Shown: positions 26,353-34,688 of the stretch, piece after piece
Numbering within the stretch: the stretch's first letter is position 1
Layout: every line of letters starts with the position of its first letter
Source of the DNA: Bradyrhizobium arachidis
Lineage (GTDB): Bacteria; Pseudomonadota; Alphaproteobacteria; Rhizobiales; Xanthobacteraceae
NCBI RefSeq assembly: GCF_015291705.1
Contig: NZ_CP030050.1
Span: 7,192,001 to 7,256,000, forward strand
DNA length: 64,000 nucleotides
Direction of reading: 5' to 3'
Notes under the pieces: generated by a model
What the model was told of the DNA's origin: nothing
Seen by the model: only the letters and a program-made list of their open reading frames with translations
Databases searched by the model: none
Position numbers and translations under genes: made by a program

Positions 26353-26910
26353 CTACTGCTCAGGCCGCGCTTCCGGCTGCGCCTCTTCCGTCGGAAGCTT
26401 GGCGCGCTCCCAGCCGTCGGTGCCGTCGGGATACCAGGCGACATTGGAATAGCCGTACGCCAGCGCGCGCTTGGCGGCGTTCCACGACATCCAGCAGTCG
26501 GCGAGGCAATAGACCACCAGCAACGCGGCCTTGTCACCGCGCGATGCCTGCGCGAGGCCGCGCTTGAAATAAACGTCCATCGCCGGCGGCAGCGCGCCGT
26601 AGCCGGTGTCGGGCAGCCAGAGACTGCCCGGAATGTTCTTCCGCGGCGCATCGCGCCACACCGTGCCTGCGGGCAGGTTCTTCGGCTTCGGGGCGCGCGG
26701 CAGCACGTCGACAAACGCGCCGCTCTTCGCGCGCCAGATCGCTTCAGCCTCTGCCGTGGTCAGCACGCGCGCGCCCTCGAGCGTCGCCGGCACCGGCGCC
26801 CGGTAATTGTCGGTGCGATAACCCTCGGGCTCGAACGGCTCCTGCTGCTGCGCGCACACCGGCGCGACCAGCGCGGCGCTGATCAGCGCAGCGGCAAGGC
26901 GCCGTGTCAT
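26353..26910 (-). CDS. PQQ-dependent catabolism-associated CXXCW motif protein (rhodanese-like)
   Basis: A 185-residue exported protein with a rhodanese-like fold and the diagnostic VVYCLADCWMSWNAAKRAL stretch (CxxCW). Signal peptide MTRRLAAALISAALVAPVCA. It overlaps xoxJ by ATGA, so it is the second gene of a two-gene unit. Such proteins always sit near PQQ alcohol dehydrogenases. A thiol-handling role in the periplasm is likely, but the reaction is not known. Confidence 0.88.
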   Translation of the reverse strand: MTRRLAAALISAALVAPVCAQQQEPFEPEGYRTDNYRAPVPATLEGARVLTTAEAEAIWRAKSGAFVDVLPRAPKPKNLPAGTVWRDAPRKNIPGSLWLPDTGYGALPPAMDVYFKRGLAQASRGDKAALLVVYCLADCWMSWNAAKRALAYGYSNVAWYPDGTDGWERAKLPTEEAQPEARPEQ

Positions 26911-27788
26911 GGCGTCTTCTTGGCCGTCTCCGCACCGAGCGGCTTGTCGCTCTCATCGAGCAGCGGTACGCCGAAGTCGAGCAGGATCTTGTTGATCTCG
27001 CCCTGGTTCTCCTGGATCAGCTTGTTGAGCTGCCGCTTCCAGTTCTGGTCGGCAGGACGCACGCCCATGCCGATGCGATAAACCAGTTTTGGTCCCGTCG
27101 CTTCCTTCACCAGCGGCGTGACATGGAGTGATCCCGCCTTCTTCGCGTAATATCCGGCCATCGGTCCCCACAGCACGCCGGCGTCGATCTTGCCGGCGGC
27201 GAGGTCGTCGATCATCGCCTGCGCCGAATTGTCGAAGCGCGTGTCGATCATCAGCGGATAGGGCTTTGCATCGCCCATCAGCCCGGCCAGCGCCATGTTT
27301 GTCGCTGGCGGCGTGCCGGCGACGATACCGACATGCTTGCCCTTCAACTTCGGATCCCCGAGCGTGTCGACGTCCTCGAGCCCGCTGCCGGTCTTGGCAA
27401 CCAGCGCGTAGGTCGTGCGGTAATAGGGATTGGTGCCCTGCACGAGATCGTCGCCCTGCGGAAAGCCCATGATGACGTCGCAGCGATGCGCGCCCAGCGT
27501 CATGCGCACGAAGCCGGTGGCCTGCGGGAAGAAGACGTAGTCAAGCTTCTTCTGCAGCTTGTCCGCAAAAAATTCGGCGAGCTTGTTCTCGAAACCCTCG
27601 CCCTTCTCGTTGGAGAACGGCAGATTGCGCGGGTCGGCACAGACGCGCAGCACTTTGGGATCAACCAACTCGAACGAAAGATCACCCGTCTCGTTCGTCT
27701 GCGCGATGGCGATGCCATTCATCACGCAAGATGCAGCCATCAACACCAGCGAGTACAACCAGCGACGATGTCGTCCGGCCTCCGTCAT
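26907..27788 (-). CDS. xoxJ: Quinoprotein dehydrogenase-associated periplasmic binding protein (XoxJ/MxaJ type)
   Basis: A 293-residue exported protein of the solute-binding fold 3 type, in the MxaJ/XoxJ subfamily. It reads VLRVCADPRNLPFSNEKGEG near the mature N-terminus, then AHRCDVIMGFPQGDDLV and ATGPKLVYRIGMGVRP. A strong GAGGAGGA precedes ATG 27788. MxaJ/XoxJ proteins are thought to help assemble or activate the dehydrogenase. Here the gene is 17 kb from xoxF and adjoins the CXXCW gene. A second binding protein of this broad type lies at 39318. Confidence 0.88.
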   Translation of the reverse strand: MTEAGRHRRWLYSLVLMAASCVMNGIAIAQTNETGDLSFELVDPKVLRVCADPRNLPFSNEKGEGFENKLAEFFADKLQKKLDYVFFPQATGFVRMTLGAHRCDVIMGFPQGDDLVQGTNPYYRTTYALVAKTGSGLEDVDTLGDPKLKGKHVGIVAGTPPATNMALAGLMGDAKPYPLMIDTRFDNSAQAMIDDLAAGKIDAGVLWGPMAGYYAKKAGSLHVTPLVKEATGPKLVYRIGMGVRPADQNWKRQLNKLIQENQGEINKILLDFGVPLLDESDKPLGAETAKKTP

Positions 27789-27915
27789 CGCGCTTCCTCC
27801 TCGTTTTGTTTGGATGTTATCCATGCAACGCATGACGCGCCATGTTTGCCAAACTTTGGTTGGCTTGATTTTGTTGCAGTGCAATGCGGCAAACCCTTTG
27901 AACTGAGGCGGAAAA

Positions 27916-28842
27916 GTGTCTCGCATCGCTCTCGTGATCGCAGCCTTGTCCCTGCTGGGGACACCGACGCTAGCACGCGCCGGAGCGGCCGAATTGCCTG
28001 TGAGCGAAGTCGCAACGGGAATCTTCGTACACTCCGGGACCATCGCCCTGATGTCCCGCGAGAACGAGGGTGACATCGCCAATGTCGGCTTCGTTGTCGG
28101 CGAGGACGCGGTGGCCGTGATCGACACCGGCGGCAGCCTGCGCGAGGGCGAAGCGCTGCTGGCGGCGGTGCGGGCCCGCACGTCCAAGCCGATCCGCTAT
28201 GTCATCAACACCCACGGCCATCCCGACCATGTCTTCGGCAATGCCGCCTTCGTGGCCGACGGAACGAGCTTCGTCGGCCACAGCAAGCTGCCGCAGGCGC
28301 TGGCGAGCCGCGGACCGTATTATCTTGACAATTTTAAACGGATCATGGGCAGCGAGCTGATCGACCCCGTGAAGATCGTGCCGCCGACGGTGCTCGTGCA
28401 CGACACGCTGACGCTCGATCTCGGCGCGCGCCGCCTGACCGTGCGGGCCTGGCCGGCCGGACACAGCGACAACGATCTGACCGTGTTCGACGAGACGAGC
28501 AAGACGCTGTTCGCGGGCGACCTCGTCTTCCTCCGCCATATCCCGGTGATGGACGGCAGCATCCGCGGCTGGCTCGGCATTCTCGGGGAACTCGAGGCAA
28601 TTCCGGCGGTTCGCGTCGTTCCGGGTCACGGGCCTGTGAGTACCTGGCCTGCGGCATTGGCTGACGAACGGCGTTACCTCACGACACTGCTGGCGGATGT
28701 CCGGGCGTCGAACAAGAAGGGCGAGCCGATCCGGGCCGCCGCGGACAAGGCCGCCGCCGAGGAGCGACCGAACTGGCAATTGTTCGACGACTACAACGCC
28801 CGCAACGCAACCGCAGCATTTTCGGAAATTGAATGGGAGTAG
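27916..28842 (+). CDS. Quinoprotein relay-system zinc metallohydrolase (SoxH-like MBL protein)
   Basis: A 308-residue exported MBL-fold protein. Signal peptide to ARAGA; metal motif [14 protein letters not shown] (HxHxDH), then [13 protein letters not shown] and [13 protein letters not shown], and a late VVPGHGPVS. The start is GTG 27916 with GAGGCGG upstream. This subfamily occurs with SoxYZ-like carriers beside PQQ dehydrogenases, as here (next gene, 74 bp on). The chemistry of the proposed relay is not established. Confidence 0.87.
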   Translation: MSRIALVIAALSLLGTPTLARAGAAELPVSEVATGIFVHSGTIALMSRENEGDIANVGFVVGEDAVAVIDTGGSLREGEALLAAVRARTSKPIRYVINTHGHPDHVFGNAAFVADGTSFVGHSKLPQALASRGPYYLDNFKRIMGSELIDPVKIVPPTVLVHDTLTLDLGARRLTVRAWPAGHSDNDLTVFDETSKTLFAGDLVFLRHIPVMDGSIRGWLGILGELEAIPAVRVVPGHGPVSTWPAALADERRYLTTLLADVRASNKKGEPIRAAADKAAAEERPNWQLFDDYNARNATAAFSEIEWE

Positions 28843-28916
28843 CGGGCGCGCTACGCTGGACTACACGGGATCAGCTACGCTGACCCGGACAGCTTCGTCC
28901 GCACGGGACCACGACC

Positions 28917-29735
28917 ATGACGGGATGCACACGCCGCCTGCCCCTGATCGCCGCACTGCTCGGCCTCGCTTTCGCCGGGCCGGCACAGGCTGAGGAGGCC
29001 TACGATCCCTGGCCGGGCCTGGTGCAGGACATCTTCAGCAGCCGTCCGATGAATGACGGCAACGACGTCATCGGCATCGAGATGCCCTATCGCGCCGAGG
29101 ACGCGGCCATCGTGCCCGTGACCCTGCGCAGCAAGCTGTCGCCGGCTGACGGCCGCCGCATCCGCTCGATCACGCTGGTGATCGACCGCAACCCCGCGCC
29201 GATGGCGGCGAAGTTCGAGCTCGGCGCGGATGCCAACGTCACCGAGATTTCCACGCGGGTGCGCGTCAACAATTACACCGACGTGCATGCGGTCGCCGAG
29301 CTCAGCGACGGCCAGCTTTACGTCTCGAAAGTGTATGTGAAGGCGTCCGGCGGCTGCTCCGCGCCGGCCGGAAAGAACGTCGAGGAAGCCAAGAACCGCC
29401 TCGGCCAGATGCGCTACCGTCAGTTCGTGCGCGAGGACGCGCCCGCGAGCCGTGTCCGCGAAGCGCAGATCATGATCGGTCATCCCAACAATTCCGGCCT
29501 GCAGATGGACCAGGTCACGCAGCTCTATATCCCCGCCTTCTTCATCAACCAGCTCAAGCTGACGCAGGACGACAGCCCGGTGCTGTCGATGGAAGGCGGC
29601 ATCTCGATCTCGGAAGATCCCAACCTGCGCTTCACCTACGTCTCCAACGGCGCCAAGCGTTTCCGCGCGGAAGCGAAGGACACGGATGGACACGTGTTCC
29701 GCAATGAGTGGGATGTGGAGAAGCCGGGGACTTAA
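28917..29735 (+). CDS. Quinoprotein dehydrogenase-associated SoxYZ-like carrier
   Basis: A 272-residue exported protein fusing a SoxY-like N-terminal half with a SoxZ-like C-terminal half. Signal peptide to GPAQA. In SoxY the carrier cysteine lies in a terminal GGCGG arm; here KASGGCSAPAG is internal, at the SoxY/SoxZ junction. The SoxZ part reads VREAQIMIGHPNNSGLQMDQ and ends DGHVFRNEW. It forms a unit with the upstream MBL protein. A thiol carrier role is suggested by the single GGC cysteine. Confidence 0.87.
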   Translation: MTGCTRRLPLIAALLGLAFAGPAQAEEAYDPWPGLVQDIFSSRPMNDGNDVIGIEMPYRAEDAAIVPVTLRSKLSPADGRRIRSITLVIDRNPAPMAAKFELGADANVTEISTRVRVNNYTDVHAVAELSDGQLYVSKVYVKASGGCSAPAGKNVEEAKNRLGQMRYRQFVREDAPASRVREAQIMIGHPNNSGLQMDQVTQLYIPAFFINQLKLTQDDSPVLSMEGGISISEDPNLRFTYVSNGAKRFRAEAKDTDGHVFRNEWDVEKPGT

Positions 29736-29744
29736 GACGAGAGG

Positions 29745-29920
29745 CTTGCTTCTCTCCCCCTCTCCCCTTGTGGGAGAGGGTGGATCGCCGCATAGCGGCG
29801 AGACGGGTGAGGGGTATCCCTCCGCGCACGCCGCTCTCACTAGAATTCGCGGATAGAACCCCTCATCCGGCGCTTCGCGACACCTTCTCCCGCAAGGGGA
29901 GAAGGAACAGAGCACCGTCT
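29745..29920. repeat. Rhizobial palindromic repeat (family A)
   Basis: CTCTCCCCCTCTCCCCTTGT with GGGAGAGG, GACGGGTGAGGGG, and a later CCTTCTCCCGCAAGGGGAGA block. It has the same general design as the copies at 20530 and 26181, between convergent genes. Confidence 0.7.
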
Positions 29921-29933
29921 GCGCAGCATTAAA

Positions 29934-30293
29934 TCAAAAACACCTCACCTCAGCCTCGGCCTGCGCGCGGCGCAAATCGTTCACCGCCGAGTTCGCCTGC
30001 TCAGAGGTTCGGAACTGGACGCCGAGATTGCCGCGCACCTGCGACATGCTGAGCGCGGTCTCTGCGGTGACGTAGCGCGCATAGGGCACGATCGAGGCGA
30101 CCACGTCGATCGAGCAGGAACATTGCTCAATGGACTGCCGGCTCTCGCCATTCGCCTTCATGCAACCATAGACATATTCCGCGCGCGCCGACGTCGGATA
30201 ATCATTGGCCTCCTCGGCCCGCGCCACGCATGCGGTCGCCGCCAATACCGCCAATGCGGCGACAATCGGTCCTAGCTGCCCGGCCAGTTTCAT
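29934..30293 (-). CDS. Small exported protein with conserved cysteines
   Basis: A 119-residue protein. The start is ATG 30293 with GGGAGGA seven bases upstream. Signal peptide to CVARA; mature region YVYGCMKANGESRQSIEQCS, then CSIDVVASIVP, and a C-terminal cysteine in EVRCF. Four mature cysteines suggest two disulphides. I do not recognise a named family with certainty; proteins of this look occur near PQQ dehydrogenase clusters. It is divergent from the NitT-type transporter operon. Confidence 0.72.
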   Translation of the reverse strand: MKLAGQLGPIVAALAVLAATACVARAEEANDYPTSARAEYVYGCMKANGESRQSIEQCSCSIDVVASIVPYARYVTAETALSMSQVRGNLGVQFRTSEQANSAVNDLRRAQAEAEVRCF

Positions 30294-30380
30294 GAGCGTC
30301 CTCCCGCTGGTTGCGACCAAAGCTATGCTATGCGTATTGTCCTGAAAAGCACTCTGTCAGAGGAAACGGCTCACAAGGTG

Positions 30381-31361
30381 ATGAGAGCATTTGGTCGAAC
30401 ATTGGCGCTCGCGACGACGCTGGCGCTGACGCTGGTTGCGCCCGGCCACGCCGCGGATACGATCCGCCTTGCGGTGCAGAAGACCGGAACATTCTCCTGG
30501 GAGCTGGCTGCGATCCGCAGCGCCGGGCTCGACAAGGAGGCCGACCTGTCGCTCGAGGTCACCGAGCTTGCGAGCCCCGAAGCCGGCAAGATCGCGCTGC
30601 GCGCAGGCAGTGCCGACATCATCCTGTCGGACTGGCTGTGGGTGTCGCGCGAGCGTGCGCTCGGCGCCAAGCTCACCTTCTATCCCTATTCCAGCGCGCT
30701 CGGCGCGGTAATGGTGCCCGCGGCCTCACCGCTCAAGACGCTGGCCGATCTGAAGGGCCGCAAGCTTGGCGTTGGCGGCGGCGCGATCGACAAGAGCTGG
30801 CTGCTGCTGCAGGCGCGGATGAAGCAGGATGGCATCGACCTCAAGTCGGCGGCGACCATCGTCTATGGCGCCCCGCCGCTGATCGCCGCCAAGGCGCTCG
30901 ACGGCGAGATGGATGCGAGTCTCAATTTCTGGAATTTTTGCGCCCAGCTCGAGGCCAAGGGGTTTCGGCGCCTTGCGGGGATCGAGGACATTTTGCCGAA
31001 GCTGGGCGCGGATGGCGCTGTGTCTGCGGTCGGCTATGTCTTCGACGAGAATTGGGCGGCCAGTCGTAAGGATGCCGTGGCGCGCTTCATCACGATGACC
31101 CGCAAGGCCAAGCGGTTGCTGACCACCTCGGACGAAGCCTGGGACAAGATCGCGCCGCTGACCGGCACCAGCGATGCCACCATGCTCAAGGCCTACCGCG
31201 ACCGCTATCGCGACGGCATTCCGCGCCGGAGCATCGACGACGAGGAAAAGGACGCACGCGTGCTCTACCGCGTGCTGGCCGAGATCGGCGGGCGGGACCT
31301 CGTCGGCCCCGCGGCGGAGCTCGATGCCGGTACCTTCTATCACGCGGTCCCCGGAGATTGA
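30381..31361 (+). CDS. NitT/TauT-type ABC transporter substrate-binding protein
   Basis: A 326-residue exported binding protein. ATG 30381 gives a clean signal peptide (LALATTLALTLVAPGHAA); the upstream in-frame ATG at 30330 would precede it by 17 polar residues. The family traits of SsuA/TauA/ThiY-like proteins are visible: IRLAVQKTGTFSWELAAI, ILSDWLWVSRERA, LADLKGRKLGVGGG. The permease follows after one base and the ATPase overlaps that. Ligand unknown. Its place among quinoprotein genes suggests a methylotrophy-linked ligand rather than sulphonate. Confidence 0.85.
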   Translation: MRAFGRTLALATTLALTLVAPGHAADTIRLAVQKTGTFSWELAAIRSAGLDKEADLSLEVTELASPEAGKIALRAGSADIILSDWLWVSRERALGAKLTFYPYSSALGAVMVPAASPLKTLADLKGRKLGVGGGAIDKSWLLLQARMKQDGIDLKSAATIVYGAPPLIAAKALDGEMDASLNFWNFCAQLEAKGFRRLAGIEDILPKLGADGAVSAVGYVFDENWAASRKDAVARFITMTRKAKRLLTTSDEAWDKIAPLTGTSDATMLKAYRDRYRDGIPRRSIDDEEKDARVLYRVLAEIGGRDLVGPAAELDAGTFYHAVPGD

Positions 31362-31362
31362 G

Positions 31363-32100
31363 GTGCTGCGTCTTCTCTCGTTCGCCCTGTTTCTCGCGAT
31401 CTGGTGGATCGCCGCGCTGTTCGTCGGCGGCGCAAAGCTGCCCTCGCCGCCGGCCGTGCTCCAGGTGATGATCGCGGAGGCCTCGAGCGGCGCGCTGTTC
31501 CTGCATCTCGGCGCGACGCTGGCGCGCGTCGCGCTCGCCTTCACGCTCGCAATGTCGGTTGGCAGCGCCATCGGTTATCTGATGGGACGGGTCAGGCTCG
31601 CCGACCGGCTCGGCGATCCCTGGCTGATCCTGCTGCTCAATCTGCCGGCGCTGGTCGTGATCGTGCTCGCCTACATCTGGGCCGGGCTAACCGAAGCCGC
31701 CGCGATCGCGGCGATCGCCATCAACAAGCTGCCGACCGCCATCGTCACCCTGCGCGAGGGCACGCGCGCGCTCGACCGTTCGCTCGACGAGATGGCGAGC
31801 GTGTTCGCGATGCCGCGCTGGCGCGCCTTCCGCCATGTCGTGCTGCCGCAGCTTGCGCCCTATATCGCCGCCTCGGCCCGCTCCGGACTATCGCTGGTGT
31901 GGAAGATCGTGCTGGTCGCCGAGCTCCTGGGCCGGCCCAACGGCGTCGGCTTCGAGATCGGCGTCGCCTTCCAGCTGTTCGACACGCCGCGGCTGCTGGC
32001 CTACTCGCTGACCTTCGCGGCGGTCGTGCTCGTGATCGAGACCTTGCTGGTGCAGCCGTTCGAAGCCCGCGCAACACGGTGGCGACCCCGTGCGGCTTGA
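31363..32100 (+). CDS. ABC transporter permease (NitT/TauT type)
   Basis: A 245-residue inner-membrane protein with about six helices and the EAA loop (LDEMASVFAMPRWRAFRHVV, then LPQLAPY). GTG 31363 begins one base after the stop of the binding-protein gene, with GGAG inside that gene's end. The ATPase gene starts within its last 11 bases. It forms the channel of the transporter. Confidence 0.88.
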   Translation: MLRLLSFALFLAIWWIAALFVGGAKLPSPPAVLQVMIAEASSGALFLHLGATLARVALAFTLAMSVGSAIGYLMGRVRLADRLGDPWLILLLNLPALVVIVLAYIWAGLTEAAAIAAIAINKLPTAIVTLREGTRALDRSLDEMASVFAMPRWRAFRHVVLPQLAPYIAASARSGLSLVWKIVLVAELLGRPNGVGFEIGVAFQLFDTPRLLAYSLTFAAVVLVIETLLVQPFEARATRWRPRAA

Positions 32101-32818
32101 GGTCGGCATCACAGGCAAGACCTTCAGGAGTGCCGCGGGCGGAACGCACGAGGTGTTGGCGCCGGTCAAGTTCGCGATTCAATCCGGCGAGGTCGGCGTG
32201 CTGATCGGGCCGTCCGGCTGCGGCAAGAGCACGATGCTACGCATCATCCTCGGGCTCGATCACGACTTCCAGGGTCACATCACGCGTCCGCCGGAGGCGC
32301 GGATCGGCATGGTGTTCCAGGAGCCACGGCTGCTGCCGTGGCGCTCGGTCGAACAGAATGTGCGGCTTGCAGCGCCTGATGTCACTGACGCAAAATTGTC
32401 GGAGCTGTTCAAAATCCTCGAGCTCGAAGCCCATCGCAGCCACTTTCCGGGCGAATTGTCGCTGGGGCTCGCCCGCCGCGTCGCCCTGGCCCGCGCCTTT
32501 GGGGTCGAGCCCGATCTGCTCGTGCTCGACGAGCCCCTCGCCTCGCTCGACGACGCGCTCGCCGGCCGGCTGCGCGACGAGATCGCGACACTGGTAGCGA
32601 GCCGCCCGGTGATGACACTGCTCGTCACCCATAGCCTCGACGATGCGATCCGTCTCGGCGACCGCCTGTTCTTCCTGTCGCCGCGCCCGGCGCGGATTCT
32701 GGCCGAAGTGCCGATCGCTATCCCGCGCGCCGCGCGGGGCGAGGCCGAGATCGCCGCAATCAAGGCCAGCCTGGTGCGGTGGACGCAGAGCGAGCACGCC
32801 GGGCGGGATATCTCATAG
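32090..32818 (+). CDS. ABC transporter ATP-binding protein (NitT/TauT type)
   Basis: A 242-residue ATPase. Walker A GPSGCGKST, Q-loop MVFQEPRLLPWRSVEQN, signature-position LSLGLARRVALARAFG (the usual SGG replaced by SLG) and Walker B LLVLDEPLASLDD. It starts at GTG 32090 inside the end of the permease gene. The altered signature motif is worth noting, but the other catalytic motifs are intact. Confidence 0.9.
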   Translation: MRLEVGITGKTFRSAAGGTHEVLAPVKFAIQSGEVGVLIGPSGCGKSTMLRIILGLDHDFQGHITRPPEARIGMVFQEPRLLPWRSVEQNVRLAAPDVTDAKLSELFKILELEAHRSHFPGELSLGLARRVALARAFGVEPDLLVLDEPLASLDDALAGRLRDEIATLVASRPVMTLLVTHSLDDAIRLGDRLFFLSPRPARILAEVPIAIPRAARGEAEIAAIKASLVRWTQSEHAGRDIS

Positions 32819-32865
32819 GCACCCGTGCCGCCTGCGTGCTAGACAGACGTGAAGCGGAGCCTACG

Positions 32866-33660
32866 ATGAAGGCAACGGTTGTCCTGACAGCGCTCGGTGT
32901 CGTGCTCGCCGCACAAGCGGCAAACGCGCAGGACATGATGCGCGACGTTGACCTCACCTCGCCTGCGATGACGTCGGCCGAGATGAGCCGGGCAGAGGTC
33001 GAAACCATGCTCGCGGGAGCGAGCGCGGCCGCACCCGCCGACTTCACCGGCAAGCGGCTCTCGGGCCTCGACCTGTCGGGCCTGAACATGTCCGGCGCCA
33101 TTCTTCGCGCGGCACGGCTGAACAAGACCAAGCTCGCAGGCGCCCACCTGGATCGCGTGATCCTCGATCAGGCCTGGCTGCTGGAGGCCGATCTCACCGG
33201 CGCAAGCCTCAGGGGCGCGAACCTGTTCGCTACGCAAATGGTCCGTGCCCGACTCGACGGCGCCGATCTGACCGGCGCTCGCATCGCCGCTGATCTCACC
33301 GGCGCAAGCCTCGTCGGCGCCTCGATCGCGGAGGCGCGTCTTGGCGCCGACATGCGCAACCAGTCGATGGGGCTGATGCGCGCCGTCCTGCGCTCGGCCA
33401 ATCTGACCGGCTTGAACGCGCGCGACGCCGATCTCTCGCGCGCCGACCTCGAATTTGCTTCCCTCAAAGGCGCCGATCTCACCGCCGCCTCGCTCAAGGG
33501 CGCCCAGCTCGGTGGCGCCGACCTGAGTGGAGCAACCGTCATCGGCACCGATTTCGAGGACGCCGATCTCGTCTCGACCAGGCTGGTCGCGCCGATCGGC
33601 CTTGACCGCGCCAAGAATTTCGACAAGGCAAAGAACCGGGAGCGCCTGATCAGACAATAG
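32866..33660 (+). CDS. Exported pentapeptide-repeat protein
   Basis: A 264-residue protein. Signal peptide to ANA (residues about 1-22), then many A(D/N)LxG-type pentapeptides (LSGLDLSGLNMSGA, LTGASLRGANLFAT, LDGADLTGA, LKGADLTAASLKGAQLGGAD) forming a right-handed beta helix over about residues 65-245. GGAG precedes the ATG. It starts 48 bp after the NitT-type ATPase gene. No catalytic domain is visible; periplasmic binding or scaffold role possible. Confidence 0.85.
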   Translation: MKATVVLTALGVVLAAQAANAQDMMRDVDLTSPAMTSAEMSRAEVETMLAGASAAAPADFTGKRLSGLDLSGLNMSGAILRAARLNKTKLAGAHLDRVILDQAWLLEADLTGASLRGANLFATQMVRARLDGADLTGARIAADLTGASLVGASIAEARLGADMRNQSMGLMRAVLRSANLTGLNARDADLSRADLEFASLKGADLTAASLKGAQLGGADLSGATVIGTDFEDADLVSTRLVAPIGLDRAKNFDKAKNRERLIRQ

Positions 33661-33684
33661 CGGCGCCGCTTTGGGGAGTGCGAA

Positions 33685-34035
33685 ATGATGCGTTGGTGTC
33701 TCGTCTTGATCGCGGCGTTGGTGTGTGCCGGTGAAGCCGCCGCCCAAACGAAGGGCAAGGGCATCCGGCTCTGGAATCTGACGACCGAGACGATCTCCGG
33801 TTTCCAGCTCTCGCCTGCCGGCAAGGCCGACTGGGGCCCGAACCAGTGCCTGAACGACAAGGACAAGGAGGTCGACCACGACGAGCGGCTGCGCATCACC
33901 GGCGTCGAGCCTGGCCGCTACGACGCCAAGGTCAGCTATCCCAGCGCGCGGCAGTGCATCGTTCGCGACATCGAGATCAGGGCCGACGCGGTATTCTCGA
34001 TCGCCGACAAGGATCTGAAGGACTGCACGAAGTAG
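33685..34035 (+). CDS. Small exported protein with an acidic loop
   Basis: A 116-residue protein. Signal peptide to GEAAA, then a small beta-type domain. GGGAG precedes ATG 33685, 25 bp after the pentapeptide gene. The central stretch NQCLNDKDKEVDHDERLRI is strongly acidic, and three mature cysteines are present (NQCL, RQCIV, KDCTK). I do not recognise a named family. The acidic loop could bind a cation, but that is speculation. Confidence 0.72.
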   Translation: MMRWCLVLIAALVCAGEAAAQTKGKGIRLWNLTTETISGFQLSPAGKADWGPNQCLNDKDKEVDHDERLRITGVEPGRYDAKVSYPSARQCIVRDIEIRADAVFSIADKDLKDCTK

Positions 34036-34190
34036 TGGCTCTCCCTCATCCTGAGGAGCCTGCGGAGCAGGCGTCTCGAAGGATGAAGGGCCCGGCTGCA
34101 GCAGCGGGGCCTTCATGGTTCTCCCGGCGATGCGAAGCATCGTCCGGAGACGCCGCTTCGCGGCTCCTCGCCATGAGGGACTAAGGCCCG
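34036..34190. repeat. Rhizobial intergenic repeat (family B)
   Basis: Contains CCTCATCCTGAGGAGC ... GGCGTCTCGAAGGATGA and further short palindromes (CTTCGCGGCTCCTCGCCATG). This type of element is scattered through Bradyrhizobium-like genomes and usually non-coding. Confidence 0.6.
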
Positions 34191-34200
34191 TGCGCGCGCC

Positions 34201-34410
34201 TCACGCCTTGTCGTTCGGATGGGGATACTCGCAGCGCCATCGCACCGCCTGCCACTTCGGGTGATCACCGATCCATTGCGCGATATAGGGCGGCGCAGCC
34301 ATCGCGCATTGCCGCGGCGAGCCCGCATAGTTGAACACCAGATGCTGCTCCTCGCAGGTCGCAGGCGAGAGCACCGCACACACAGTCACCACAAGGTCGA
34401 TCGGATTCAT
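34201..34410 (-). CDS. Small hypothetical protein
   Basis: A 69-residue protein with GAGAGGA upstream of ATG 34410. It begins MNPIDLVVTVCAVLSPATCE and contains four cysteines and many aromatic residues near the C-terminus (YIAQWIGDHPKWQAVRWRC). Small proteins of this look recur in Bradyrhizobium genomes. Function unknown. The frame is open further upstream to 34629, but only as unlikely low-complexity sequence. Confidence 0.6.
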   Translation of the reverse strand: MNPIDLVVTVCAVLSPATCEEQHLVFNYAGSPRQCAMAAPPYIAQWIGDHPKWQAVRWRCEYPHPNDKA

Positions 34411-34558
34411 GCCGGGTCCTCTCGCGGGGCAATCAACGTTAGCATGAAAGGCTACGTTCCACGGAGAGGGAAGTTTCAAACCGGCGTGAGGGGGTGGAGG
34501 GAACTGGCCGCACCCCGCGCCGCCCTTGGGAAGCGAAACACCAAAGGCTTCCGCATCG

Positions 34559-34684
34559 TCATGGCCGGGCCTCGTCCCGGCTATCCACGCCTTGCCCCGC
34601 GGCACGAAAGAACGTGGATGCCCGGGCATAGGCGAGCGGAAGCGACGCCGTCCTTCAGACGGCTATGCCCGGGCATGACGACCT
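34559..34684. repeat. Intergenic repeat (family C), copy 1
   Basis: Built from CATGGCCGGG ... GGATGCCCGGGCATAGGCGA ... GACGCCGTCCTTCAGACGG and GGGCATGACG. The same sequence recurs in inverted orientation at 52676-52800, which marks it as a dispersed element. Confidence 0.7.
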
Positions 34685-34688
34685 CGTC

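Noticed and set aside
20530..29920. Repeated elements as a possible CRISPR array
   Set aside because: Copies are kilobases apart, imperfect and palindromic, with genes between them; no regular spacers and no cas genes.
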